NCBI GenBank assembly: GCA_964613215.1
Contig: CAZTHK010000004.1
Span: forward strand, 62,001 to 126,000
Direction of reading: 5' to 3'
DNA from: CAZTHK01 sp964613215
GTDB taxonomy: Bacteria > Krumholzibacteriota > Krumholzibacteriia > Krumholzibacteriales > CAZTHK01
DNA length: 64,000 bases
The first letter of the stretch is position 1. Each line of letters begins with the position of its first letter. The notes beneath the pieces are model-generated. The model saw nothing but the letters and a program-made list of their open reading frames with translations, did not search any database and had not been told where the DNA came from. A program made the position numbers and the translations under genes. Below, in pieces: positions 33,532 through 42,230 of this stretch.

Positions 33532-34662
33532 TTACATAATAACCAGTTCGGCCTTCAGCGCACCGGCTTCCTTGATGGCCTGAAAGATAGCGATAATATC
33601 CCGGGGGGATACTCCCAGCTCATTCAGGGCTGAAGCTATCTCACTGACTGTTCTGGAGTTGCGAACAGTAAGCAGGCGTGCTTCCCTGTCTTCAACCCTG
33701 GTCTCCACCTCCGGCACCACCAGCGACTCGCCCATACCCAGAGGGCTGGGTTGACTTACTGCATATCTGGATTTGATCTCTACCTTGAGGTTACCATGTG
33801 CTACCGCCACCTCATCTATGGTGACCTGCTCACCCACCACTACCGTTCCGGTTCTTTCATTGATAACCACCCTGGCTACATTATCCAGCTCTACCTCCAT
33901 CTTTCCCACCCGGGCGATAAAAGCCACCGGATTGCTGGTATATCCCCGGGGAATCTCCACCTCTATCTCACGGGAGTTAACAGCTGAGGCAAGTTTCATC
34001 TGATAGAGTATGTTAATATGATTGGCGATGTTGGTAGCGGACTGGAAATCAGCATTATCCAGGGTTATGGTAAAATGATTATCGCCGGCCAGCCGGGTAC
34101 CGGCTCTCTTTTTAATTAAAGCGCCACCGGGAACCCTGCCTATGGTGGAATGATTCTTTCGTATCACATTCCCCGCCCCTGCATCTATATTGAATCCTCC
34201 GATGGAGACAGGCCCCTGGGCCACTGCATAGGTACTGCCCTCCTGACTTCTAAGCGGGGTCAACAGCAGCATCCCTCCCTCCAGACTGGAGGCATCCCCA
34301 ATAGAGGAAACGGTAACATCGATCCTGGTACCAACCGTAGTGAAGGGTTCCACATCTGCAGTTACCACCACCGCTGCGACATTCTTAACCTGTATCTCTG
34401 ATGCGGATACAGTGATCCCGAACTTCTCCAGCATGCTGACGATGGAATTTACCGTAAAAGTACTCTTCTTTCCGTCACCGGTACCGCTCAACCCCACCAC
34501 CAGTCCGTATCCTATCAGCTGCTTGTTCTCCATCCCGGCTATGCCGGTCACATCCTTTATCCTGACCGCAGCCCGGGGGTATCCCGAAAACACTGCCAGG
34601 ATCATAATTGCAGCTGCTGTTACAGCCTGGATCTTTTTATTTAGATTAAAGCCCTTTATCAC
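33532..34662 (-). CDS. flgI: Flagellar P-ring protein FlgI
   Basis: FlgI forms the periplasmic P ring around the rod. The preferred start is GTG at 34662, as GGAGGAG lies 8 bases upstream. The 376-residue product has a signal peptide (about 1-31, AVTAAAIMILAVFSGYPRA) and strong family motifs: RIKDVTGIAGMENKQLIGYG, VVGLSGTGDG, and GTVVVGEQVTI. Length is normal. With flgH and flgA it shows an outer membrane and peptidoglycan layer of Gram-negative type. Confidence 0.96.
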   Translation of the reverse strand: MIKGFNLNKKIQAVTAAAIMILAVFSGYPRAAVRIKDVTGIAGMENKQLIGYGLVVGLSGTGDGKKSTFTVNSIVSMLEKFGITVSASEIQVKNVAAVVVTADVEPFTTVGTRIDVTVSSIGDASSLEGGMLLLTPLRSQEGSTYAVAQGPVSIGGFNIDAGAGNVIRKNHSTIGRVPGGALIKKRAGTRLAGDNHFTITLDNADFQSATNIANHINILYQMKLASAVNSREIEVEIPRGYTSNPVAFIARVGKMEVELDNVARVVINERTGTVVVGEQVTIDEVAVAHGNLKVEIKSRYAVSQPSPLGMGESLVVPEVETRVEDREARLLTVRNSRTVSEIASALNELGVSPRDIIAIFQAIKEAGALKAELVIM

Positions 34663-34691
34663 AGAACATTCTCCTCCATAGCCCGCATAAA

Positions 34692-35270
34692 TCACAGTAT
34701 CCAGTTAAACAATTTGGTCAGAATTCCCGGTTCGTGCCCGGCATCCACGGGGCCCTTGCCGTCGTACATAATCTGTGCATTAGCCACATTGGTGGAAATA
34801 ATGGTGTTGTCAGGCCTGATATCCCTGGACCTTATTATTCCGCTCATAGCAATCCTCTCCCTCTCTCCGTTGATATTTATCTCCCTCTGGCCCTCTATCC
34901 GGTAATCTCCCCCGGGAAGGATTTCTACGATCCTCACCGAAATTCTGGTAACCAACTGTCCGCTCCTCTGGGTTTTAGCATCTCCCTTATACTTATTCTC
35001 ACTTTCCAGTCCCCAGAGGGAGACAAAATCGAGGGTTCCCAGACCCGGCCCGCTGCTCATCTCTGATTTGACCTTGGTATCGGTCTTGGACTTACTGGAT
35101 GCGGAGCTCTCTTCCCTTATAATAACCGTTACCACATCCCCCACCCGGTAGGCCTTCAGGTTGGAGTAAAGAGAACCCCTGTCATCCTCCCACAGTGCCA
35201 ACTGGCCTGCTACCGGCCGGGATAATCCCGCTATCAGCATCAAAACAGATATTACTCTCCTGAACATCAC
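34692..35270 (-). CDS. flgH: Flagellar L-ring protein FlgH without lipobox cysteine
   Basis: FlgH forms the outer-membrane L ring. The 192 residues have a signal peptide (about 1-22, ending SRPVAG) and the family motifs YRVGDVVTVIIREESSASSK, then YRIEGQREININGERERI and SGIIRSRDI. Most studied FlgH proteins are lipoproteins with Cys at the cleavage site; no cysteine is present near residue 22. The start is GTG at 35270 or ATG one codon later, both served by AAAGGAG. It lies between flgA and flgI. Confidence 0.94.
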   Translation of the reverse strand: MMFRRVISVLMLIAGLSRPVAGQLALWEDDRGSLYSNLKAYRVGDVVTVIIREESSASSKSKTDTKVKSEMSSGPGLGTLDFVSLWGLESENKYKGDAKTQRSGQLVTRISVRIVEILPGGDYRIEGQREININGERERIAMSGIIRSRDIRPDNTIISTNVANAQIMYDGKGPVDAGHEPGILTKLFNWIL

Positions 35271-35281
35271 ACTGTTCTCCT

Positions 35282-36220
35282 TTAATTAGGTGCTACTTCT
35301 GAAGGTCCCACTACAAAGTATTTCTCTATCCTCCCACTGACCCTGTTCCGCACCAGTATACGGTCGCCCATCCAGCCATCCTCCAGTGAGCGGCCCTCTG
35401 CTGTAACGCACAATGCCCCCCGGGTAATCTTAACCCTTACCACCTCTCCCCTTCTGACATCCGGTTTCCTCTCCAGAGCACTCCGGGGAACAGGTTTCCC
35501 TGCTTTCACCAACCGGTCTACCCTGACTCCGTATTCCAGGGTTGCCGGGGTTGCCGGAGGCACGTAACAGCTTCCCATATCCCCCCTGGCCCACCTAATG
35601 TCCTCCTCCTCTATAATGCTGTGCTTATCCAGATCCCTGGCTGCCACGGCATAGCTGCCGAAGAGACGGAATTTACACTGTGCGGTGAATCTTCTGCTGA
35701 ATCCCTTATCATTACTTACGATAAACGATACACTCCGCAACCCGTTCAGCCGCGGGGGCAAATTGCATTTGACCAGGATGTCGCCGGGGGGCACTTCCAG
35801 GGTAGAGGGAAAATTTCGCAGATCGATGCCGGTGGAATCAATCCCATTTTCTCCAATCAACTCCTCCAGCTTCAGGGTAAGCCTCTGGATTAATATTGTT
35901 TTAATCTCTTCGGAACGGTCCAGCGCTCTTCTGTCTACTATAATTCTGGCCGGGCCCTTTACCGATATATCCTCATGTCTCAGCCGGTTATTTATATAAT
36001 TGAGGGTTACGATCTTGTCGCCACCCCACCTGGGACTGCTTACGATATAATAATTCTCTATACCGTCTAACTTACCCGAAACCATATCACTCAGATACAC
36101 CCTTGCCTTCTGCACTACCACGGTATCCTTCAGCTGCAGCACCTCACCGGCAGTTACTTCAGTATGTGCCTGCAGCAGCATGGCCGGGGTTAAGATTATT
36201 ATAACTATAAGCTTGCTCAA
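35282..36220 (-). CDS. flgA: P-ring assembly chaperone FlgA
   Basis: FlgA is a periplasmic chaperone for P-ring assembly. The 312 residues start with a signal peptide (about 1-24). They end with the SAF/FlgA domain: AARDLDKHSIIEEEDIRWAR, GVRVDRLVKAGKPVPRSALE, then RRGEVVRVKITRGALCVTAE. It is longer than enteric FlgA because of an N-terminal region of about 90 residues before the conserved part. It follows flgG by 5 bases. Confidence 0.92.
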   Translation of the reverse strand: MSKLIVIIILTPAMLLQAHTEVTAGEVLQLKDTVVVQKARVYLSDMVSGKLDGIENYYIVSSPRWGGDKIVTLNYINNRLRHEDISVKGPARIIVDRRALDRSEEIKTILIQRLTLKLEELIGENGIDSTGIDLRNFPSTLEVPPGDILVKCNLPPRLNGLRSVSFIVSNDKGFSRRFTAQCKFRLFGSYAVAARDLDKHSIIEEEDIRWARGDMGSCYVPPATPATLEYGVRVDRLVKAGKPVPRSALERKPDVRRGEVVRVKITRGALCVTAEGRSLEDGWMGDRILVRNRVSGRIEKYFVVGPSEVAPN

Positions 36221-36225
36221 TCTAT

Positions 36226-37014
36226 TTACCTCTTCAGATTAGTGGCGATACTGAGCATCTCCTCTGCTGTTTTGACCGCCTTGGAATTTATCTCATAAGC
36301 CCTCTGCGCGGTAATCATTCCAATCATTTCCTCGATTACACTGACATTGCTCATCTCCAGATAACCCATCTGAACCGCGCCCAGACCTTCTTCCCCGGGG
36401 TTTCCCATTATGGGAGGACCACTGGCTGCGGTTTCCTTGTACATGTTATGGCCTATACTTCTCAATCCGCTGGGATTCTGAAAACGAACCAGCTCGAACC
36501 TGCCCAGTTCCGTGGGTTCTTCTTCCCCCTGAAGCAGAACGGAAATATTGCCGTCCCCCGACACCATCAGTTCCTCGGACTCCCGGGGAAGGGTCATGGT
36601 CGGCTCGATCCGGTAGCCCGCCGTAGTTACCATATCTCCCTCGGAGTCGAGTTTGAGGGTCCCATCCCTGGTATAGGCGTAGGTCCCGTCGGGCAGCAGC
36701 ACCTGAAAGAATCCATCCCCGTCAATCATCATATCCAGAGGGTTTTCGGTCACCTTGGATGAGCCCTGATTGTAAATCCTGGTGGTAGCCGCCAGTCTCA
36801 CCCCGTGCCCCACCTGGCTGAATGCGGGCTCTGATTCGCCGGTCATCCGGGACCCCCCTACCGGTCCCACCTGTTCATAAAGCAGATCCTGAAACTCCAC
36901 CCTGCTCTTCTTGAATCCTGCGGTGTTAACATTGGCCAGATTATTGGAGATATTATCTATAGTTACCTGCTGCGCCCTCATTCCCGAAGACGCGGTGGAC
37001 AATGCTCTAATCAT
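36226..37014 (-). CDS. flgG: Distal rod protein FlgG
   Basis: FlgG builds the distal rod. The start is ATG at 37014; the frame is open a few codons further to a TTG, but GGAGG lies in that stretch. The 262 residues show the signature NNLANVNTAGFKKSRVEFQD followed by LLYEQVGPVGG (a FlgG-specific insertion), GDGFFQVLLPDGT, and the C-terminal EMIGMITAQRAYEINSKAVK. Length matches the typical 260. Confidence 0.96.
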   Translation of the reverse strand: MIRALSTASSGMRAQQVTIDNISNNLANVNTAGFKKSRVEFQDLLYEQVGPVGGSRMTGESEPAFSQVGHGVRLAATTRIYNQGSSKVTENPLDMMIDGDGFFQVLLPDGTYAYTRDGTLKLDSEGDMVTTAGYRIEPTMTLPRESEELMVSGDGNISVLLQGEEEPTELGRFELVRFQNPSGLRSIGHNMYKETAASGPPIMGNPGEEGLGAVQMGYLEMSNVSVIEEMIGMITAQRAYEINSKAVKTAEEMLSIATNLKR

Positions 37015-37068
37015 CTTTATCCATCCCTCCTTCAATAACCCTGCCGGACTGTCTACACAGCTTCATAA

Positions 37069-37779
37069 CTACATACTCACCCTTCCGACTTTACCGGTTA
37101 TCATCTGGATAACTTCCTGATTGGCCTTTATTGCCTTCTGGCTGATTTCATAAGCTTTAAGTGCTCTTATCATTTCAGTCATTTCCTGGATTACGTTTAC
37201 ATTACTCTCCTCCACGAAGCCCTGTACCATATTAATCTCAGCTGTGTCCATTTCAGTGGGCGAATTGCCTGCCTCTGCTCTGAACATGGAGGATCCGATC
37301 TTCTGCAGAGCGGAACTGTCATCGAACCTGACCACCTTGATTCTTCCCACCGGCTGATCATTGACCTCCACTGTTCCCTCGCCGGAAATGGTCACCTTGC
37401 CAGGGGGAAGCTGTAGATCACCGCCGGTGGAGACTACCTGGTTGCCTTCGGGAGTTACCATATATCCCTCCGAATCCCTAACAAAAACTCCCCTCCTGGT
37501 GTATCTTTCACCCTCTCCGGTTTCGATCACAAAAAAGCCTTCGCCCTGCATAGCCACATCCATCTGACGGTCCGTTCTGGTAAGGGGCCCCTGCTTGAAT
37601 GAGGTGGCCACCCTGACCCCGCTCTCGCTCCGGTTATTTCCATTCGCCCTCCGGGTAAATAAGGATATGTCCTTCTTGAATCCTTCTGTGTTAACATTGG
37701 CCAGGTTGTTGGAAAGCACATCCTGGCGGAGGGTTTGATTTTTCATAGACCTTGCGGCCAGAGATATTCCCTTTAACAT
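37069..37779 (-). CDS. flgF: Rod protein FlgF
   Basis: FlgF is a rod protein between proximal rod and FlgG. The 236 residues contain SNNLANVNTEGFKKDISLF, GEGFFVIETGEGERYTRRG, and the C-terminal VIQEMTEMIRALKAYEISQ. It lacks the FlgG-specific insertion and is shorter than FlgG, supporting FlgF. It is the first gene of the flgF-to-csrA operon, with a sigma-54-type site about 35-50 bases upstream. Confidence 0.92.
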   Translation of the reverse strand: MLKGISLAARSMKNQTLRQDVLSNNLANVNTEGFKKDISLFTRRANGNNRSESGVRVATSFKQGPLTRTDRQMDVAMQGEGFFVIETGEGERYTRRGVFVRDSEGYMVTPEGNQVVSTGGDLQLPPGKVTISGEGTVEVNDQPVGRIKVVRFDDSSALQKIGSSMFRAEAGNSPTEMDTAEINMVQGFVEESNVNVIQEMTEMIRALKAYEISQKAIKANQEVIQMITGKVGRVSM

Positions 37780-37812
37780 GGTAATCCTCCGTTTTACTTA
37801 TCTTCCCATCCG

Positions 37813-37827
37813 GCAAGAGGCGTGCCC
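37813..37827 (-). promoter_or_regulatory. Predicted sigma-54 promoter of the flgF-flgG-flgAHIJ-flgNKL operon
   Basis: Minus strand GGGCACGCCTCTTGC matches TGGCACG-N4-TTGC except for the first base, with the GG and GC at the right spacing. It lies 33 bases upstream of the flgF ATG. Confidence 0.78.
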
Positions 37828-38002
37828 CCTGTGACTTTAGTCCCACTATCGATATATGGGCGTAACAAGTTCTTATAATAATATCAATTAGCAAGGTTGC
37901 CCAATTTGACGGTTTATTGATCATGTGAACGGATTATACCTGGGAGAGGAATATTTTTCGGATTGGGCAGGGAAAATTGTTCTGGTTTTAAGTCGGGATA
38001 AT

Positions 38003-38030
38003 ATTAATCTCAACCCGTCAGTAAAATATT
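38003..38030 (+). repeat. Solo sequence like the terminus of the 197-bp repeat
   Basis: TTAATCTCAACCCGTCAG here resembles the terminal inverted repeat (TTAACCTCAATCCGTCAA) of the element at 44624 and 45396, but no second end in the right orientation was found within 300 bases. It may be a remnant or chance similarity. Confidence 0.35.
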
Positions 38031-38145
38031 CGTAACGTTCAAAAGGTACGGCATTTGATATTTGAGTTCAAATAGTTGTTGTCCGCTCCTGAAGTCGCTT
38101 TACCATAAAACGGCCCGGAGTAAAAAAGAGAAAGGAGCAGACAGC

Positions 38146-38283
38146 ATGAGTGGTAAAGTAAAATATTGGAAATGGGATAAGTTGTCGTTTATTGATAGCA
38201 CATTCAACAGGCTGGCCGGTTCCTTGATAAATTCGCTGACGGTGGATGAAACAAAGTGGTCCGGAGCTTTAAAGGCAGCTTAA
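38146..38283 (+). CDS. Small protein of unknown function (45 aa)
   Basis: A 45-codon frame begins with ATG exactly 8 bases after GAAAGGAG, a near-perfect ribosome site, and ends TAA. The product MSGKVKYWKWDKLSFIDSTF (first 20 residues) is tryptophan-rich at the start and ends with WSGALKAA. No transmembrane segment or signal peptide is evident. It stands alone on the plus strand, between the flagellar block and a sensor kinase that both run the other way. Family unknown. A clear promoter was not found. Confidence 0.5.
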   Translation: MSGKVKYWKWDKLSFIDSTFNRLAGSLINSLTVDETKWSGALKAA

Positions 38284-38448
38284 CAAAGGAAAATACCTTG
38301 GGTATATCCAGAACTAACCCGGCTGATGGAGATTGAATATCAGGTAACCCCCGGCACTTAAGCCTGGTGTAATACCAGAGCAATTTAAAAAGTATCTTAG
38401 CCTGATAAGACCAAAGAATATATCATCAGGTCAAAGCAGCCCCTTGAA

Positions 38449-40017
38449 TTAATTGCTCCCCTCCGGGTAGGTGGTAAGATGGCTGCTGCTAACCCTGGAG
38501 CCTTCCCGGGGCATTGCCTTCCGTTCAGGAGTTTCGCTTTCATTATAGAGGGGTATCCTCACTCTGAAAACAGACCCATGGTCCTGTTCGCTCTGCACAT
38601 CTATCTCCCCCTGGTGGGCATCCACTATCTCCTTGACTATAGCCAGTCCAAGGCCGGTGCCCTTGATCTTATTCTTCTCCGCCCTTCCCAGCCGTTTGAA
38701 CCGGTCAAAGATATTCTCCAGCTCCTCCTCCGACATACCCATCCCGTCATCCTCCACTCTGATCTCCGCCATATCATCATCACCATTCAGAGTGACTTCT
38801 ATATTCCCCTCCTCCTGAGTATATTTAATGCCGTTCTCTACCAGATTAATCAGAACCTGCTCCAGTTTATCCCTGTCTGCATTTACCATCACGGGCTGGT
38901 CACCGGGCTGAAATTTCAATTCGATATTCTTATCACCAGCCAGCAGTTTCAATCCATCCACCGTCTCCCCCACCAGGGGAATAACATCGAACACCTCCCT
39001 GTCCAGATTGACGAATCTGCCCTCCAGCCTGGAAACTTCCAGAAAATCGTTAACCAGCTTCAATAGTTTCCTGCTCTTGTGTTCAACTCCCGAGAGAAAT
39101 TCCTCCTGAAGCCCACTAATCTCCCCTGACTTGCCCTTGAGCATCAGCTCGGTATAACCGAGTATTACACTTATCGGAGTTCTCAGTTCGTGAGCTATCA
39201 TGGAGTAGAACTCCGCCTTCATCTTCTCAGACTCCCTCTCTACGGTAACATCCTTGAGAACCAGGGCTCCCCCTACATCATCGCTGAATTCGATAAATAC
39301 CCTGCATACACTGGCTATATATATCCTTTTTTCTCCATCCCGCTGGATCTCTATTTCCCTCCCCTCCGATTCGTGATGGCTCTCTATTACAGAGAGCAGA
39401 TCCATCACTTCTTCAGATTCGGGAAGAATATCCCTCAGGTGCTTCTCCCCCAGAATTTCGGGGATCAGTCCGAACCGCTCAGAGGCCAGATGATTATAGA
39501 ATACCAGCTTGCCCGCATTATCCACTATCATTACCGCATCACTAAGGCTGTCCAGAAGATTACTCAGTTTCTCCTTCTCCCTGAGTATCCTGTCCCTGCT
39601 GCTCCTCCATCTCAACAATCCCGCTATTCTGGCTACCACCTCTTCCTCATCGGCATCCTTTACTATAAAATCTTCCACTCCCATCTCGAAGAATTTTACC
39701 TTCTGATCAGTTTCCCTGGTATCGGTAAACATAGCCAGGGGAATGGACTTTGTCTGGGGATAGCGTTTGAGTATACGGCAGGCTTTATAACCATCCATTC
39801 CGGGCATGTTCAGATCCATAACAATAACATCCGGACTATATTCCAGAGCGGCCAGTACACCCTCTTCACCGTTCTTTCTAAGAACTACATGGTAACCATT
39901 TCTGGTTAGAATACTCTCCATTCGGTCTCTTATAAACTCGGAATCATCGACGATCAGAATAATTTCCTTATCATTCATTCCAAACCAGTCCTTGTTGTTC
40001 TCGCAAGATGCATACAT
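38449..40017 (-). CDS. Hybrid sensor: REC-PAS-histidine kinase
   Basis: The 522-residue protein has an N-terminal receiver domain (Asp68 in VIVMDLNMPG as phosphoacceptor), a coiled linker, a PAS-like domain (about 150-260), a HisKA dimerisation domain with His276 in IAHELRTP, and a HATPase domain with N, G1 and G2 boxes (NLVENGIKYT, VEDDGMGMS, GTGLGLAIVKEI). No transmembrane helix is seen, so it is cytoplasmic. Such REC-HK proteins act in phosphorelays. The start is ATG 40017 or ATG 39978. No cognate regulator is adjacent. Its output is unknown. Confidence 0.9.
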   Translation of the reverse strand: MYASCENNKDWFGMNDKEIILIVDDSEFIRDRMESILTRNGYHVVLRKNGEEGVLAALEYSPDVIVMDLNMPGMDGYKACRILKRYPQTKSIPLAMFTDTRETDQKVKFFEMGVEDFIVKDADEEEVVARIAGLLRWRSSRDRILREKEKLSNLLDSLSDAVMIVDNAGKLVFYNHLASERFGLIPEILGEKHLRDILPESEEVMDLLSVIESHHESEGREIEIQRDGEKRIYIASVCRVFIEFSDDVGGALVLKDVTVERESEKMKAEFYSMIAHELRTPISVILGYTELMLKGKSGEISGLQEEFLSGVEHKSRKLLKLVNDFLEVSRLEGRFVNLDREVFDVIPLVGETVDGLKLLAGDKNIELKFQPGDQPVMVNADRDKLEQVLINLVENGIKYTQEEGNIEVTLNGDDDMAEIRVEDDGMGMSEEELENIFDRFKRLGRAEKNKIKGTGLGLAIVKEIVDAHQGEIDVQSEQDHGSVFRVRIPLYNESETPERKAMPREGSRVSSSHLTTYPEGSN

Positions 40018-40358
40018 ATCACCCCTGAACCGGGACCAAAGGGCGATATTTTCCCGACATAATTATACCTGCATGAAACATTCCATAATCACAAACAGAG
40101 AACAGGAGTGGCCGGGAGCATCCAACCTAAATTGCTATTTACATTCCGGCGGGGAATCCTGCTGGATGATACTGTTAAGAAGACACACAGGAGCGAACCC
40201 CTGAAACCGGCTGCAACACTGTCAGCCTGGCCAGACGCCCTTCGGGGGGATACCATTTACCCGCCTGCAGATACAGGAACTCTGCCCTCCGGGTTATTAT
40301 AATAGTTCGCATTTTTTGTGAAGAACTTTAGCGGCCGCCAGAATATATGCTTAACCGT
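40018..40358. other. Intergenic region between kinase and glycosyltransferase
   Basis: This 341-base stretch has no convincing gene. A perfect TATAAT at about 40059-40064 (minus strand) could be a -10 element for the kinase, but no good -35 lies at the right distance. Short plus-strand frames here lack ribosome sites. Confidence 0.4.
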
Positions 40359-42230
40359 TTAAACCCCTGACCCCAGCCTGTTCATTCTGGAGCGTACAAT
40401 TTCCGATGCGGATGGATTGACCACAGTCACCTTCTCATAGATCTGGGCGGCCTTCTCGGGCAGTCCGTACTGCTCCATCAGGAGGCCAAGATTCAGATAA
40501 TACTCAACATTATCGGGCTCGATCTCGATGGCTCTGGTAAAATGGGTCAGGGCTTCCCTGAACCTGCCGTGGTTGGCCAGATGGCAGGCCAGAGCATTAC
40601 AGGCCTTACTGTTTTTTCTATCCCGGTCGATCACATTCCTGATATGCTTCTCAGCCTCTTCATTCATCCCCAGTTTACTCATCACCACCCCCATGTTTAC
40701 CTCGATCCTGTCGTCCCGGGGAGACAACTTGAAAGCATCCCTGAAACTCCCCAGGGCCTTCTTGAAATTGCCCTTTCGTTCATATGCACAGCCGATACTG
40801 TTTATAACTTCAGGATTCCCGGGTTCGGAGGACAACAGTTTCCGGTAAGCCGAGATTGCCTTGTCATCATTACCCTTCAATTCCCACAGTTTGCCTGAAA
40901 GAAACTGAAGAGCATTATTCTCCGGATAATCCTTCCCGGCTCTGTCCAGGATTCTCTCAGCCTCATCCGTCTTATTCATTCTGATGTATAGCTGTATTGC
41001 CTTTACATAAACCTTCAGGGGGGTTCCCGGGAGGAATCTTATCTTTTCCAGAGATTCCTCTGCACAGCCATAATCCCTTTTCCGGATCATAGCTTCGGCG
41101 TTAATTACATGGGAATGGGAAGAATAGGGATCGCCCTTCAGAGACCGCTTTATATATTCACAGGCTTCATCCGGTTTACCCGCAGCCAGGGATACCGAAG
41201 CAGCATTCCGGAGCAAATTGACATTTTCACTGTCCAGCTCGATCCCCTCCCGGAGAATCTCCATGGCCCGGCGGAACATATTCTTCTCTATCAGCGCTAC
41301 TCCCAGATTATTATACAGATCAGGATTCCGGTCATTCAACTCAACCGCCCGCCGAAGATAGCCGGTGGCCCTGTTCAGCTCGCCCAGCCTGGTACAGGCC
41401 AGCCCCCCCATATTCAACAACTGCCAGTTATCCGGGTCCAGCTCCAGCCCCTTCTCTACGTGCCGGAGAGCCTCCTCGGTATGCTCCAGAGCCAGAAGCT
41501 GGACAGCCATCTCGAATATGTAATGGATATTGTCCGAATTAAACTCCAGCTTCTTCTCACCCGGGGAGCGGTACATCTGATATTTACGGTACACCCTCTC
41601 CGAATTCATCATTCTTCCGTAGTGATGTATTACTGCCTCTCCGGTTAAAATCCTTATACCGGCATCTTTCAGAGACTGTTCCACATTCTCGTGTACCTCG
41701 CCCCGGTACCGTACCCGGGAATCATTTCTGAACAGCCTTATCTGGGAGGTGCTGAAGTATCCCGGCTGTCCCCGGTTATATCTGGCATCCGCACTCACCT
41801 TCTTCCACCCGATAAAGGCGGAGTCTTCACAGTAGGTACGTTGCTCCAGCTTGAAGGAACACTCCGGATCTTTCTCTATCATCTCCCTGATAATATTGCA
41901 GCTCTCTTCAGAAACATATTCATCTGCATCCAGAATCAGTATCCATTCCATTCCAGCCCTTGATATGGATTCATTTCTGGCATTGCTGAAACTGTTATCC
42001 CAGTCCTTCCGGTAGACTCTGGCCCCGCACTCCCTGGCAAGTTCCACTGTCCTGTCACTCGAACCGGTGTCAATTATTACTACTTCATCGGCAAGATTCC
42101 TGACACTTTCAACCGCATCCACAATGAAATCCTCCTCATCCCTGGTGATCATACAGCAGCTGATGGAATTCTTCCTCTCGCTATTCCTTTTTATTTCAAT
42201 TACTTCACCGTCATTATCGTGATATTGCAT
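40359..42230 (-). CDS. Family 2 glycosyltransferase fused to TPR repeats
   Basis: Residues about 22-210 form a GT-A family 2 domain: ISCCMITRDEEDFIVDAVES, VVIIDTGSSDRT, and the metal-binding Asp101-Ala-Asp103 in ILDADEY. Residues about 215-615 are a run of tetratricopeptide repeats (for example ALRHVEKGLELDPDNWQLLN; ALTHFTRAIEIEPDNVEYYL). GT2-TPR fusions are known and modify proteins or peptides held by the TPRs. Proximity to the flagellar cluster makes flagellin glycosylation a reasonable inference. No signal or TM segment is seen. The ribosome site before the ATG is weak. Confidence 0.88.
   Translation of the reverse strand: MQYHDNDGEVIEIKRNSERKNSISCCMITRDEEDFIVDAVESVRNLADEVVIIDTGSSDRTVELARECGARVYRKDWDNSFSNARNESISRAGMEWILILDADEYVSEESCNIIREMIEKDPECSFKLEQRTYCEDSAFIGWKKVSADARYNRGQPGYFSTSQIRLFRNDSRVRYRGEVHENVEQSLKDAGIRILTGEAVIHHYGRMMNSERVYRKYQMYRSPGEKKLEFNSDNIHYIFEMAVQLLALEHTEEALRHVEKGLELDPDNWQLLNMGGLACTRLGELNRATGYLRRAVELNDRNPDLYNNLGVALIEKNMFRRAMEILREGIELDSENVNLLRNAASVSLAAGKPDEACEYIKRSLKGDPYSSHSHVINAEAMIRKRDYGCAEESLEKIRFLPGTPLKVYVKAIQLYIRMNKTDEAERILDRAGKDYPENNALQFLSGKLWELKGNDDKAISAYRKLLSSEPGNPEVINSIGCAYERKGNFKKALGSFRDAFKLSPRDDRIEVNMGVVMSKLGMNEEAEKHIRNVIDRDRKNSKACNALACHLANHGRFREALTHFTRAIEIEPDNVEYYLNLGLLMEQYGLPEKAAQIYEKVTVVNPSASEIVRSRMNRLGSGV

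Noticed and set aside
37896..37912. TTGGGCAACCTTGCT (minus strand) as a sigma-54 site for flgF
   Set aside because: GG and GC are two bases too close for sigma-54. The properly spaced site at 37813-37827 is nearer the gene.
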